Shown piece by piece: positions 1 to 9,135 of a stretch of DNA of 64,000 nucleotides. The stretch is taken from assembly GCA_040754255.1 (NCBI GenBank), contig JBFMDA010000001.1, forward strand, positions 1 to 64,000, in the 5' to 3' direction. Origin of the DNA: SURF-25 sp040754255 (GTDB taxonomy: Bacteria > Omnitrophota > Gorgyraeia > Gygaellales > Profunditerraquicolaceae). The notes below the pieces were generated by a model, which was not told the DNA's origin, searched no databases, and worked only from the letters and a program-made list of their open reading frames with translations. Positions within the stretch are counted from its first letter, which is position 1. Every line of letters starts with the position of its first letter. The translations under genes were made by a program, and so were the position numbers.

Positions 1-2
1 AG

Positions 3-1226
3 GGTAAAAAAGAAAATATGTTTTCCGAGCTCCTTTCTCTTTGCGATTCGCTTTATCAAGAAACCCAAAAGCGCACCTGCGTTATCCTTGATGAATTCCA
101 CAACCTTGAGTTTTTCGGAAAAAGGCGCCTTTATTCGGAATGGTCAAAACTCTTAATTACTCAAAAGAATACCATGTATATCATCATCAGCTCGCGCAGG
201 CACAGGGCCCAGGCCGTACTGTCCAAAGAACTGAGCTTGCTCTTCGGGAATTTTGAATTGATCACGGTCGAGCCTTTTGACATGGATACCACCGGCCAAT
301 TTATCGACTATCTCCTGCCGCAGCTTAACTTAAGCAGGGGCATCAGAAATTTTATCGTGAATTTCACCGGCGGGATCCCGCTTTATGTGCAGATGATTGC
401 CGAAGCGCTCTCGCACGCAAAAGAAGAATCCCTAGTCGATATACTGGAAAACCTCCTTTTTTCCTCATCCGGGATATTGCACCATAAGTTTTCCAATTAC
501 CTTCGCCGCTTTCAAGACAGCCGTTTTAGTTCGGAATACCAGCATATCCTTCATTTGGTGGCAAGCGGACACAACAAATATAAGGAGATCAGCCATCTCA
601 TGCGTAGGCCTCAGGTCAAGCTGAAGGCCAGGATTGACGAATTGCTTGAATCTGATGTGATCAGCCGTACCGGCGACTTCTTAAAAATCAATGACCGCGT
701 GTTCGGGTTTTGGCTTAAATTCGTCTATAAGGAAAAACTGCATTCCCTGACGTTTGACGCCAAAAATCAGAAAGCCGCATTCAGGAAAAGCCTGGAATCG
801 ATGCTGCAAGAATTCCTCCTTGACGCAAACAAGCCGGTCACCGAGCGTATTATTGAATTGCTGAAGCTTTTTGAGAACGATACGATCCAGTTTGAAAAAA
901 AGAAGGTCAAGCTTTATCATTTCAGGGAAATCAAGCCGCTTGAATTTCGTAAGCCTAATTTAAAAGAGGGCTTTCTGTGCCGCTGTTCCGACAGCTTATG
1001 GGTTATGGGCCTTAATTTTGAGTCGCTCACCGAAGATGACATTTCTGAGTTTGCAAAAGAATGCAAGAAGTTCCGCCACAAGATGCAGAGAAAGATCATT
1101 ATCACGCTTAAGAACCTTGATGAAAACAGCCGGTTACGTGCGCTTGACGAAAAGATCCTTACTCTTAACCTCGAACACATAAACCAGATTCTTGACTTAT
1201 ATTCAAGGCCGAGGATAATCGCTTGA
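3..1226 (+). CDS. AAA+ ATPase, archaeal-ATPase-like, 5' partial
   Basis: The frame is open to the first base of the window, so the gene continues to the left and its Walker A motif is not visible. Seen, counting from the first Met at 18: a Walker B-like VILDEFHNL (about residues 22-30), a sensor-like IIISSRR stretch (about 55), then a winged-helix-like region (about 175-225) and FWLKFVY near residue 230. This order resembles the PF01637 'archaeal ATPase' family, in which an AAA domain is followed by a winged helix and a nuclease-like C-terminal domain. The substrate cannot be told. Its stop codon overlaps the TTG start of the next gene by four bases, so the two are probably cotranscribed. Confidence 0.7.
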   Translation, partial: GKKENMFSELLSLCDSLYQETQKRTCVILDEFHNLEFFGKRRLYSEWSKLLITQKNTMYIIISSRRHRAQAVLSKELSLLFGNFELITVEPFDMDTTGQFIDYLLPQLNLSRGIRNFIVNFTGGIPLYVQMIAEALSHAKEESLVDILENLLFSSSGILHHKFSNYLRRFQDSRFSSEYQHILHLVASGHNKYKEISHLMRRPQVKLKARIDELLESDVISRTGDFLKINDRVFGFWLKFVYKEKLHSLTFDAKNQKAAFRKSLESMLQEFLLDANKPVTERIIELLKLFENDTIQFEKKKVKLYHFREIKPLEFRKPNLKEGFLCRCSDSLWVMGLNFESLTEDDISEFAKECKKFRHKMQRKIIITLKNLDENSRLRALDEKILTLNLEHINQILDLYSRPRIIA

Positions 1227-1711
1227 AGATAGGTGTTATTGCCGATACCCATATTCCTGACAGGGCCGATGCAATCCCTGAAGAGATCCTTAAGGAATTC
1301 AGGAATGTCGATATGGTCATCCACGCAGGTGACCTTGTGGATGTCAAGGTTTTGCAGGATTTAAAACGGGTATGCCGTAACGTTGAAGCGGTGTGGGGAA
1401 ATATGGATCCCGCAGAGGTAAGGGAATTGCTTCCCGGCAAGAAAATCATGAAAATCGGCAGGTTCAGGGTTGGGCTAATGCATGGCTACGGTCACCCGGA
1501 CAAATTGCCTGAATTACTGCTTGAAGAATTCAAAAACGATCAGGTCGACCTGGTTATTTTCGGCCATTCCCATAAACCGGCAGAATTCATGAAAAATGGA
1601 ATTATGTTTTTTAATCCGGGAAGTGTCACGGATAAATTATTTACACCCTTTAATTCCTACGGGATAATAGAAATAAACGATGCAATAAAATCAAAGATCA
1701 TCAAGCTATGA
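1223..1711 (+). CDS. YfcE/MJ0936-type metallophosphoesterase
   Basis: A small calcineurin-like phosphoesterase of 162 residues, the usual length for the YfcE/MJ0936 group. Metal-binding motifs appear in order: D-x-H (Asp8, His10), GD (Asp37), GNMD (Asn60), His87 in MHGYG, and GHSH (His115, His117). These ligate two divalent metals in family members that hydrolyse phosphodiesters in vitro; the cellular substrate is unknown. The start is TTG inside the TTGA overlap with the upstream ATPase. The stop overlaps the ATG of the HIT gene, so this is the middle of a tight operon. Confidence 0.85.
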   Translation: MKIGVIADTHIPDRADAIPEEILKEFRNVDMVIHAGDLVDVKVLQDLKRVCRNVEAVWGNMDPAEVRELLPGKKIMKIGRFRVGLMHGYGHPDKLPELLLEEFKNDQVDLVIFGHSHKPAEFMKNGIMFFNPGSVTDKLFTPFNSYGIIEINDAIKSKIIKL

Positions 1712-2214
1712 AAACCGACAAGATCGACAGGCTCTGGGCCCCGTGGCGCATCAACTACGTGAGGGCCAATAATAAAACAAGGGGGTGCATTTTTTGTAAC
1801 ACTCGGCGCCAGCGTTTGAAAAAACAGGTGATAGTGCAAACGCGCTATTCCCTGGCCATGCTTAACCGTTATCCGTACAACAACGGTCATCTGATGGCCT
1901 GCCCCAAGAGGCACGTGAAAAACTTGGCGCAATTAACACCGAAAGAAGTGCTCGACCTTTTCGGATTAGTGGTAACTGCGCAGGAGCTCCTTGTCAAAGT
2001 CCTTAAGCCCCACGGGTTTAACATAGGGATAAACACATCGACGGTTGCCGGTGCCGGGATCCCCGGCCACCTGCACATACATATTGTTCCGCGCTGGAAT
2101 GGAGATACTAACTTCATGCCGGTGGTGTATCAGACGAAAGTAATTTCTCAATCACTCAACCAGCTTTATACGCTATTACGGGATGCCGCCAATAAAAACG
2201 ATAAGAGAGCTTGA
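1708..2214 (+). CDS. HIT-family nucleotide hydrolase/phosphorylase
   Basis: The histidine triad HLHIHIVPRW (His121, 123, 125) identifies a HIT protein. The N-terminal WAPWR (residues 10-14) and CIFC (27-30) are typical of the bacterial/archaeal branch related to diadenosine tetraphosphate phosphorylase, where the cysteines can bind zinc. The middle histidine would be the nucleotidylated nucleophile. Likely substrates are Ap4A-type dinucleotides or other AMP conjugates. It overlaps the upstream gene by ATGA and runs 32 bases into the dGTPase-like gene; the two may act on nucleotides together, but that is inference. Confidence 0.85.
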   Translation: MKTDKIDRLWAPWRINYVRANNKTRGCIFCNTRRQRLKKQVIVQTRYSLAMLNRYPYNNGHLMACPKRHVKNLAQLTPKEVLDLFGLVVTAQELLVKVLKPHGFNIGINTSTVAGAGIPGHLHIHIVPRWNGDTNFMPVVYQTKVISQSLNQLYTLLRDAANKNDKRA

Positions 2215-3337
2215 AGATTCGCTCCTTGCTCCTTATGCCATGAAAAGTCATAATTCGCGTGGCAGGGTGTATAAGGAAAAAGATCATCCTTACCGGTCTG
2301 TGTATCAGCGCGACAGGGATAGGATTATTCATTCTGCCGCATTCAGGAGGCTGGAATACAAAACACAGGTTTTTGTAAACCATGAAGGGGATTATTACCG
2401 CACCAGGCTTACGCATACCCTGGAAGTCGCCCAGATTGCCAGGACCATTGCTTCGGCGTTGCGCCTAAACGTAGACTTGACCGAGGCCATTGCCCTTGCG
2501 CATGACCTTGGGCATACGCCATTTGGCCATTCGGGTGAAGATGCGCTCAATGAGCTTATGGCAGCGCAAGGCGGGTTTAATCATAACCTGCAGGGATTAC
2601 GGGTAGTGGACCTCCTTGAGGAACGATACCCTGATTACCCCGGCCTGAACTTGAACTGGGAGGTAAGAGAAGGCATAGTCAAGCATTCATCCGCATTTGA
2701 TAAGAGCCTCAAGCGCAAGGACCTAGCCCCCGACGAATTACCTACCCTTGAGACCCAGGTTGTCGATGTGGCAGACGAAATCGCCTACGACAATCACGAT
2801 ATTGACGACGGAATTACGTCGGGCTTACTGAAGGAATCGGAACTGGCTGAAGTGCCGTTATGGGACAATATTTATAGGGAAATTTCCAAGAAATATGGTA
2901 CAATGGAAGAGAATAAAAGAAAATACCTGATAATTCGCTCGCTCATTGATATGCAGGTAACCGATTTGATTGATACTTCACTTAAGAAGCTGCAAGCCCT
3001 GAAACCGGCAAACCATATGGAAGTAAAAAGGTTACGGGAGAAGATAATCACCTTCAGCCGCAAAGTGGAGGAGCAAAGGGTGCCTTTAAGGAAATTTCTG
3101 ATTTCCAAATTATACCAACACTACCGAGTGGTAAGGATGAGCGAAAAGGCAAAACATTTTATCGGGGAGTTGTTCGCTGTGTATATATCGAAACCAAAGG
3201 CTTTACCGTTTGCCGTCCAGAAGAGGATCGCTATCGACGGAAAAAAGAGGGCGGTCTGCGATTATATCGCCGGCATGACAGACAGGTACGCATTAGATGA
3301 GTACAAGAAATTATTTGACCCCTACGAGAAGGTATAA
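2183..3337 (+). CDS. dgt: dGTP triphosphohydrolase-like protein
   Basis: An HD-superfamily protein of 384 residues. The HD box HDLGHTPFGHSGED starts at His107, preceded by RLTHTLEV with His78, and the N-terminal block RDRDRIIHSAAFRRLEYKT is characteristic of the deoxyguanosinetriphosphate triphosphohydrolase-like group. These enzymes cut dNTPs to nucleoside and triphosphate. The start at 2183 is preferred over the internal ATG at 2240 because the N-terminal 'LEDSLLAPYA' block is conserved in the family, even though it means a 32-base overlap with the HIT gene. The 3' end overlaps the next gene by 41 bases. Confidence 0.88.
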   Translation: MPPIKTIRELEDSLLAPYAMKSHNSRGRVYKEKDHPYRSVYQRDRDRIIHSAAFRRLEYKTQVFVNHEGDYYRTRLTHTLEVAQIARTIASALRLNVDLTEAIALAHDLGHTPFGHSGEDALNELMAAQGGFNHNLQGLRVVDLLEERYPDYPGLNLNWEVREGIVKHSSAFDKSLKRKDLAPDELPTLETQVVDVADEIAYDNHDIDDGITSGLLKESELAEVPLWDNIYREISKKYGTMEENKRKYLIIRSLIDMQVTDLIDTSLKKLQALKPANHMEVKRLREKIITFSRKVEEQRVPLRKFLISKLYQHYRVVRMSEKAKHFIGELFAVYISKPKALPFAVQKRIAIDGKKRAVCDYIAGMTDRYALDEYKKLFDPYEKV

Positions 3338-4358
3338 AAGGTTAATTTCGGCGATTCACAGCGTGTATCGACTGGTGAACTCGACGTTCGAATTGAAGGA
3401 CCTCGTGATCCGCCTGGCGAGGCTGGTGTGCCAGATCCTTGACGCCAGGTATTGCGTCATCCTTATCCTTGACCCCACCAAGAAGTTTTCAAGCTTCCGG
3501 TGCATCGTAAGCGGCAGGACCAAGAAAGTCATCGATAATAAACAAAAAATCACAAACGGGCTAGAGAAAAAGATTATAGACAGGCTTGTGACGGTTCGCA
3601 ATCATCACCTGCTTGGGCTTCCCCTTATCTCCGAGGATGTAATGGGCTTAATTATTGTAAAAAGAGGGACACATCAGGCCGCATTTGACAACTACGACCA
3701 GGATACGCTAACCGCCATGCTTGAGCAGGTTATGATAGGAATCAAGAATATGCAGCTATACGTAGAACAGCAAAAGATAGTGCTCGGCAGCCTGAAATCA
3801 TTGGTTTCGCTCCTTGATAAGCGCGTACCCCAGGAATATACGCATTCGTCGTATTTCAGCAAGCTGGTTACCATGATATCACACCAGATGAATATTGACC
3901 AGAAACAGGCTGAGAGCATCGAATATGCCAGCCTTCTCCATGATGCAGGAAAGGTCGACATCCCGCTTGAGATACTTACCAAGACGTCAAAGCTCACGCC
4001 CCAGGAATTCCGTATTATTAAAACGCACCCGATAAAGGGGGTCCAGATATTACGGCCCCTGCAGGTTCTAAAACCGGCAATACCCATTATCATGCATCAT
4101 CACGAAAAGTTTGACGGGACAGGGTACCCGTCGAAACTGAAAAAAGGGCAGATTCCCCTCGGCGCCAGGATAATGGCGGTTGCCGATGCGTTCGAGGCGA
4201 TGGTATACGGCAGGCCGTATCGGGAAAGGATGAATATCGATAAGGCGATCAACGAAATACGAAAGAAAAGCGGTACCCAGTTCGACCCCCGCGTAGTTGA
4301 AGCATTCATGAAAATTTCTAAAAAGGTCGCAAAAAAATACTTGCAACTGAGGAAATAG
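3297..4358 (+). CDS. GAF and HD-GYP domain protein, probable c-di-GMP phosphodiesterase
   Basis: 353 residues. The first about 165 look like a GAF sensor domain. The second half is an HD-GYP domain: LLHDAGKVDIP (His215-Asp216) and HHHEKFDGTGYP (about 267-278), followed by ARIMAVADAFEAM. HD-GYP enzymes hydrolyse cyclic di-GMP; the ligand of the GAF part is unknown. No transmembrane segment is visible, so it should be cytoplasmic. The ATG at 3297 lies inside the end of the dgt-like gene; no better start exists that keeps the GAF domain. A PilZ protein (29130-30530) in the same window could be a receptor for the same second messenger. Confidence 0.85.
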   Translation: MSTRNYLTPTRRYKRLISAIHSVYRLVNSTFELKDLVIRLARLVCQILDARYCVILILDPTKKFSSFRCIVSGRTKKVIDNKQKITNGLEKKIIDRLVTVRNHHLLGLPLISEDVMGLIIVKRGTHQAAFDNYDQDTLTAMLEQVMIGIKNMQLYVEQQKIVLGSLKSLVSLLDKRVPQEYTHSSYFSKLVTMISHQMNIDQKQAESIEYASLLHDAGKVDIPLEILTKTSKLTPQEFRIIKTHPIKGVQILRPLQVLKPAIPIIMHHHEKFDGTGYPSKLKKGQIPLGARIMAVADAFEAMVYGRPYRERMNIDKAINEIRKKSGTQFDPRVVEAFMKISKKVAKKYLQLRK

Positions 4359-4379
4359 GCAGTATATAATACGCAGAAT

Positions 4380-4931
4380 ATGAATAAGCCTAATAATTCG
4401 CAACTCGAATTGTTTTTAGGGACAGGTGATCCCGCAGCACCGGTTAAGAGGCAGGAGCAAAACCGCGCCCTTCTTTTCTTGAGGGACCACGAAAAATCGA
4501 TACTCGTTATTATCGGGTTTTTAACAACCGCGACACTGGCGTATTGCATCGGAATTGAAAGAGGCAAAAAGACGGCGCGGGTATACCAAACCACATTCAT
4601 TGACGTGGCATCTAAGCCTCAAGATGCGCGGCCAGTTAAAGAAGAGGTGGGCGCCGTTTCATCCGTGAAGCCGGCTTTCGTAAACGACCCTGTGCTGAAA
4701 ACAAATCCTACCCTAGATACATACACGATACAGGTAGCTACGTTTCAAACAAAAAAACACGCAGAGAGGGCAGCAGTATCGTTAAAAAGCAGGGGCCATT
4801 CACCGATAATCTTATCCAGGGGAAAATACAGCATCGTATGCGTAGGCAATTTCCACAACAAAGAAAAAGCGCGGTCGCTTTTAAGCGAGCTTAAAAAAAC
4901 ATACCGCGACTGTTACATCAGGAGGTTGTAA
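4380..4931 (+). CDS. SPOR-domain inner-membrane protein
   Basis: 183 residues with one transmembrane segment at about 39-57 and a C-terminal SPOR domain (about 110-183, from TYTIQVATFQTKKHAERAA to the end). SPOR domains bind peptidoglycan glycan strands lacking stem peptides, usually at the division septum. The topology is type II: short cytoplasmic N-terminus, periplasmic linker, SPOR domain. It lies 21 bases after the HD-GYP gene and 5 bases before the small basic protein gene, consistent with cotranscription. Confidence 0.85.
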   Translation: MNKPNNSQLELFLGTGDPAAPVKRQEQNRALLFLRDHEKSILVIIGFLTTATLAYCIGIERGKKTARVYQTTFIDVASKPQDARPVKEEVGAVSSVKPAFVNDPVLKTNPTLDTYTIQVATFQTKKHAERAAVSLKSRGHSPIILSRGKYSIVCVGNFHNKEKARSLLSELKKTYRDCYIRRL

Positions 4932-4936
4932 AACAC

Positions 4937-5236
4937 ATGTCAATACATCCATCATTGAGTGCGGCGGACAAATCAAAAAAACAGAGGTCGGTATTAAAAC
5001 GCATTGAGCGTCTTAAAATGATGAGCGAAAAGAACGAGTGGTCTGAAAAAGACGATGTCTACGGCCTCCCGAAGATAAAAACAGTGCGTATCAAGATCAA
5101 AAAGGAAAAAGCAGAGAAAGCCGAAACTACCGCTGCTGCTGAAGGTGCCGCTACTTCCACACCTGCTGCCAAAGAGCAGGCTCCCGCTAAAGGAAAAGAA
5201 CAGGCGGGTGCAAAAAGCCAGGAAAAAGGTAAATAA
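4937..5236 (+). CDS. PVC-superphylum small basic protein with Ala/Lys-rich tail
   Basis: The first about 57 residues (from MSIHPSL through VLKRIERLK and DDVYGLPKIKTVRIKIKK) match what I remember of TIGR04137, the small basic protein family of Chlamydiae/Verrucomicrobia/Planctomycetes, often used as a PVC signature and thought to bind nucleic acid. Residues 58-99 are an extra low-complexity A/E/K/T/Q tail that the short family members lack. It is cytoplasmic. Good Shine-Dalgarno bases (CAGGAGG) sit upstream inside the end of the SPOR gene. This is the best single phylogenetic clue in the window. Confidence 0.8.
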   Translation: MSIHPSLSAADKSKKQRSVLKRIERLKMMSEKNEWSEKDDVYGLPKIKTVRIKIKKEKAEKAETTAAAEGAATSTPAAKEQAPAKGKEQAGAKSQEKGK

Positions 5237-5242
5237 CCTCGT

Positions 5243-6028
5243 ATGCCACTTAGGTCCTTTGCCATTACTGCTGCGTTCATTTTTCTCTGTGGCTTTGGTA
5301 TATGTGCTGCCGAGGATTTTGTTCCGTTCAGAGGGACTGTAACTTCCGACGGAATACACATACGTTCCGATTCTACGGTAACTGCTCCTGTTATCTGTGA
5401 TGTCGGCAAAGGAGATTCGCTTGACGTGCTCGCTCAGCTGTATGAATGGTATAGAGTCAGGCTACCCCGCAGTGCCCCTTCGTTTATCCGTAAAGACCTC
5501 GTTACAAAAGAAACAGGCTCTGTGGCAACAATAATCAAAGAGAGGGTAAATGTCAGGTTGGAGCCTAACGAATCTTCTCCTATAATCGGCCGGGCAGTAA
5601 AAGGGGAGGAAATCAATATAGTGGCAGATGCGCAAGGCTGGTATAAGATCGAACCGGTCGCTAAATCCTCAGGCTGGATACATAGGCGATTCGTGCAAAA
5701 AGCTATTCAACCGGCACCCGCAGAGGCGGTACCGCTGACGCAACGCGAGGCGAAAGAAACGCACAAAGAACCTTCCCGCACCCCCGAAGAGGCCGGCGGG
5801 CGCAGCTTTTCTGTCGAGGGCATAGTAAGGCCGCAAGGAATATTTTTTAACAGAAAGGCGACGCACAAAATCGTTGATAGTTCAGGGAATGAATATCTTT
5901 TGCGCTGCGATAAACAAACCCTAAACCAGTTCAATAATTATCGTGTTAGGTTATCCGGGACATTGCGCACGTTACCCGGCTACACGCACCCTCTCATCGA
6001 AGTAAAGAAAATAGAATATCTGGAATGA
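5243..6028 (+). CDS. Exported protein with two bacterial SH3 domains
   Basis: 261 residues with a signal peptide (about 1-23, cleavage near CAAED). Two SH3b repeats follow: about 29-85 (DGIHIRSDSTVTAPVI... WYRVRLP) and about 90-152 (ERVNVRLEPNESSPIIG... WYKIEP..GWIHRRFV). A Pro/Glu-rich linker and a C-terminal beta-rich domain (about 190-261) end the protein. SH3b domains usually bind cell-wall peptides, so a periplasmic role at the envelope is likely. The last four bases overlap the protease gene. Confidence 0.8.
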   Translation: MPLRSFAITAAFIFLCGFGICAAEDFVPFRGTVTSDGIHIRSDSTVTAPVICDVGKGDSLDVLAQLYEWYRVRLPRSAPSFIRKDLVTKETGSVATIIKERVNVRLEPNESSPIIGRAVKGEEINIVADAQGWYKIEPVAKSSGWIHRRFVQKAIQPAPAEAVPLTQREAKETHKEPSRTPEEAGGRSFSVEGIVRPQGIFFNRKATHKIVDSSGNEYLLRCDKQTLNQFNNYRVRLSGTLRTLPGYTHPLIEVKKIEYLE

Positions 6029-6642
6029 ACATCCCCTATTTTATCGTATTATTTGGCCTTCTGATGATTGCGATGAGCGTGCATGAGTTTGCGCACGGAT
6101 GGGTCGCGTACCGATTAGGAGACACTACTGCTAAATACCTCGGTAGGCTTACCCTAAACCCGCTTGCGCATATCGATCCGGTAGGGACCGTGCTTCTGCC
6201 GCTTATGCTGCTTATTGCAACCAATGGACAGTTCGTGTTCGGAGCGGCAAAGCCAGTGCCTATCAATTACCTTGCCTTACGTAACCCAAAACGGGATATG
6301 GTGCTCATCGGTTTGAGCGGCCCGTTATCCAATCTGCTTTTTGCAGTTGCCTCTTCGGTGCTCCTTAGGTTCTTGCCTTCTCATAGCGGATTAGGCCTCA
6401 TTCTGTATAATCTTATTTTCATCAATGTGGTGCTGGGGATATTCAACCTTGTACCCATACCCCCGCTTGACGGCTCAAGAATTCTTGCCGGCATCCTGCC
6501 CCGCGACCTTTCTGAGTTCTATTCACGCTTAGAGCCATACGGCTTCTTTATTATCATTATTCTCCTTTGGCTGGGTGTTTTTGATGTGTTTGTCTGGCCT
6601 ATAATCAGGCTTATCGCCTCATTGCTGGCAAATCCATTTTAG
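6025..6642 (+). CDS. Site-2 protease family (M50) membrane protein
   Basis: 205 residues, hydrophobic, with about five to six transmembrane segments. The zinc motif HEFAH (residues 20-24) and the distal NLVPIPPLDGSRIL (about 140-153, equivalent to NPxPPLDG) give the full catalytic set of a metalloprotease working inside the membrane. It is the short form without PDZ domain, as in the 'site-2 protease family' common in many phyla, not a full RseP. The substrate is unknown. It starts in the ATGA overlap with the SH3 gene and is followed at once by aroB. Confidence 0.88.
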   Translation: MNIPYFIVLFGLLMIAMSVHEFAHGWVAYRLGDTTAKYLGRLTLNPLAHIDPVGTVLLPLMLLIATNGQFVFGAAKPVPINYLALRNPKRDMVLIGLSGPLSNLLFAVASSVLLRFLPSHSGLGLILYNLIFINVVLGIFNLVPIPPLDGSRILAGILPRDLSEFYSRLEPYGFFIIIILLWLGVFDVFVWPIIRLIASLLANPF

Positions 6643-6646
6643 GATA

Positions 6647-7738
6647 ATGAACAAACTTATTGTCAGGCTAAAGCGTAACTCCTATTCGATTCTTATCGGA
6701 AACGGTAATCTAGCCTCTCTCGGATCGCTGCTTATTAAAACAAAGCTAGGTAATCACGCCTTCATAATTACCACCCCATTTATTAAGAGAAAATACGGGC
6801 CACGGCTTGAAAAATCGCTTAATCAAGAACGCCTCTGTTATACCTGGTGCGGTGTCCCTGATACCGAATCGAGCAAGTCGTTAAGGATCGCTTCTTCGGT
6901 GATCAAGAAGCTTGCAGGCGTAGCGTCAAAGAAACGGGTTTGTATCATAGCCTTCGGCGGCGGGGTCGTCGGGGACCTTGCGGGGTTTATCGCTTCTGTC
7001 TATAGGCGAGGCATACCGTACATCCAGGTTCCTACCACGTTTCTTGCGCAGATCGATTCCAGCATCGGAGGAAAGACTGCCCTTGACTTAGAGGAGGCCA
7101 AAAATCTTATAGGGAGTTTTTATCAACCCGGATTAGTAGTTACAGATATCTCGCTGCTTCAAAGCCTGCCGTTAGCCCAGGTAAAGAACGGCTTGTCAGA
7201 GGCAATAAAATACGGTCTTATCCGGGATAAGGGCTTATTCTCCTATATTGAGAAAAATTATCGGTTACTGCTCGGGAAGAACAAAGCAGCGCTTAGGCGT
7301 GTAATTTACCGGTGCGCGGCGATAAAATCGTCTATTGTGGGGAATGACGAAAAGGAAACAAAGGGCTTAAGGACCATACTTAATTTCGGCCATACCATCG
7401 GCCATGCTGTTGAAGCAGCGAGCAGGTATTCGCGCATCAGCCATGGCCAGGCAGTCGCCTTGGGGATGTTAGCGGCAATTGCGATTAGCCGGGAATTAGG
7501 GTACATAGATGATTCTTTGCCCGGTCGTATAACCAGGCTGTTTAAGAAGGTAGGGCTGCCGCAAAAGGCCTCCGGGGTCGGCTTTAACGCGATTATCGCT
7601 GCCTATCGCCATGATAAAAAATTCACCGGCCTTGAGAATAAATTTGTCTTATTGAAGGGGATAGGTAGGCCGATAATCGTACGAAACGTTAATCCCGCGG
7701 TAGTAAGGCGGGCGATCCGGTCAATACTGAAGCCTTAA
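6647..7738 (+). CDS. aroB: 3-dehydroquinate synthase
   Basis: 363 residues, the normal length. AroB converts DAHP to 3-dehydroquinate, step two of the shikimate pathway, using NAD and a divalent metal. Visible motifs: FGGGVVGDLAGF (about 102-113, NAD site), GGKTALDL, EAIKYGLI, and NFGHTIGHAVEA (about 246-257) carrying metal-binding histidines. It is the only shikimate gene in the window. It ends exactly one base before the convergent GspB-like gene on the other strand, so no terminator fits between them. Confidence 0.95.
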   Translation: MNKLIVRLKRNSYSILIGNGNLASLGSLLIKTKLGNHAFIITTPFIKRKYGPRLEKSLNQERLCYTWCGVPDTESSKSLRIASSVIKKLAGVASKKRVCIIAFGGGVVGDLAGFIASVYRRGIPYIQVPTTFLAQIDSSIGGKTALDLEEAKNLIGSFYQPGLVVTDISLLQSLPLAQVKNGLSEAIKYGLIRDKGLFSYIEKNYRLLLGKNKAALRRVIYRCAAIKSSIVGNDEKETKGLRTILNFGHTIGHAVEAASRYSRISHGQAVALGMLAAIAISRELGYIDDSLPGRITRLFKKVGLPQKASGVGFNAIIAAYRHDKKFTGLENKFVLLKGIGRPIIVRNVNPAVVRRAIRSILKP

Positions 7739-8230
7739 TTAACGGCGGTTGGTGAGTACAACAGGGCCTTCCGGAGTGCTTAACTCTACTGAATCCACAG
7801 TGATTTTTTCTACTGTTGCGCCATCCACTCTTTCTCTCAACCTCACAATTTGATTGTTCACAAGGGCATAGTTGTCATTCCCGGAAGAAAATATCCCGTT
7901 TAAGACGTATTGCTCTCTGGGCTCAACCTGCGGCAAGGTTTCGTTTTCTACTACCGCAGGTGCCGGGGTGGAAGGGGCGGGCGTTTCAGCCGTAGCAGGA
8001 TCAGCAGGTAAAGGCTGCGTAGTTTCTACGGCGGGCAGCGTAATCGGTAGCGGAGGGAAAAGGTAATCAAACCCTTTTTTGGCAATAAACATTCCCACGA
8101 TCGCAAGGATTATATATACGGCAATCGGTTTATTGTGTGCCTTTTGAACAATAAAGGATGAGCCGGGCTGTCCTTTATGTTGTGCAGGATGTGTACCTAG
8201 TTTTTTTAACGCTTCGTAGATAATACTCAT
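7739..8230 (-). CDS. GspB-like secretion accessory protein
   Basis: 163 residues from the ATG at 8230 (MSIIYEALKKLG), which sits in an ATGA overlap with the upstream ATPase gene; a longer reading upstream would run deep into that gene. One transmembrane helix at about 35-51, then a Pro/Ala/Thr-rich linker (about 58-100), then a C-terminal domain starting YVLNGIFSSG with the 'VNNQIVRLRE...VEKITVDSVEL' pattern of the GspB/ExeB periplasmic domain. GspA/GspB-type pairs help place the type II secretin in the outer membrane of gammaproteobacteria; here the pairing with an ExeA-like ATPase supports the same kind of role. Confidence 0.72.
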   Translation of the reverse strand: MSIIYEALKKLGTHPAQHKGQPGSSFIVQKAHNKPIAVYIILAIVGMFIAKKGFDYLFPPLPITLPAVETTQPLPADPATAETPAPSTPAPAVVENETLPQVEPREQYVLNGIFSSGNDNYALVNNQIVRLRERVDGATVEKITVDSVELSTPEGPVVLTNRR

Positions 8231-9051
8231 AGGATAGTCGGCTGCAGGGAGGTTTCGAGTTCCGCGATACATTTTTTGACAAGGCTTGCGTCAATCGCCC
8301 TTACCTCCGCGACGAACCCCGCCAAAAGCGAACGGTCGCAAATAATATTGATCAGGCGCGGCGTGCCTTTCGAAAAATCGGCAATCAATTCGATCGCATC
8401 ATCCTTGAATACGACGCTATCATCGGCGCCGGCGACTTTTAGCCGGTGGCCGATGTATTCTGCAAGTTCCTTTTTTTCTATGGGCGTTATGTGGTAGCGT
8501 ACCATTATTCTTTGTTGCAGCTGCCGTAATTCATAGAGGCTTAATTTACGGTTCAGTTCAGGCTGGCCGACCAGTATTATTTGGATGAGCTTATCCTTTT
8601 CGGTCTCAAGGTTAGAAAGCAGGCGGACCTGTTCGAGTTGATGAGGTTTTAAATTCTGGGCTTCATCAATAATAAGCACCACGTTATTCCCGGCCTTGGC
8701 TTCCTCAATCAAGAACCTGTTTAGCTCCCAGATAAAACCCAGCCTGGTTTTATTCTTGATTTGCACTCCAAAATCCCTGACAATCGCCTCAAGCAGCTGA
8801 AGTTCGGAAAAGTTCGGGTTTAATATAAAAGCAGTTTTTACATTTTTCCCCAGTTGATCAAGGAAAAACCTGCACAGCGTAGTCTTGCCGGTGCCGATTT
8901 CCCCGGTTATGACCATTATTCCTTTGCGTTGGTTCACCCCGTAGAGCAGGTGAGAGAGCGCTTCTTTATGCTGATGGCTCATAAAGAAGAAGGTAGGATC
9001 CGCAGTGACATTGAAAGGCATTTCCTTGAGTCCGTAAAATTCACAATACAT
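8227..9051 (-). CDS. ExeA/GspA-like AAA ATPase
   Basis: 274 residues from the ATG at 9051 (MYCEFYGL), with GAGGAAA placed upstream; an upstream ATG at 9102 would add 17 hydrophobic residues not typical of the family. Walker A is GEIGTGKTT (about 50-58), Walker B is VVLIIDEAQNL, and the sensor region is IQIILVGQPELNRKL. This is the ExeA family AAA+ ATPase. Unlike GspA, no peptidoglycan-binding C-terminal domain is present. The following GspB-like gene is translationally coupled. A paralogue lies at 46531-47535 in the exopolysaccharide locus. Confidence 0.85.
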   Translation of the reverse strand: MYCEFYGLKEMPFNVTADPTFFFMSHQHKEALSHLLYGVNQRKGIMVITGEIGTGKTTLCRFFLDQLGKNVKTAFILNPNFSELQLLEAIVRDFGVQIKNKTRLGFIWELNRFLIEEAKAGNNVVLIIDEAQNLKPHQLEQVRLLSNLETEKDKLIQIILVGQPELNRKLSLYELRQLQQRIMVRYHITPIEKKELAEYIGHRLKVAGADDSVVFKDDAIELIADFSKGTPRLINIICDRSLLAGFVAEVRAIDASLVKKCIAELETSLQPTIL

Positions 9052-9135
9052 CGTTTCCTCTGTTTTCCCTATTATAACAGAAAAAAATATTTTGTAAAGC
9101 ACCAGCTTGAGTATTTCTATTTCTGAAAATAACTG

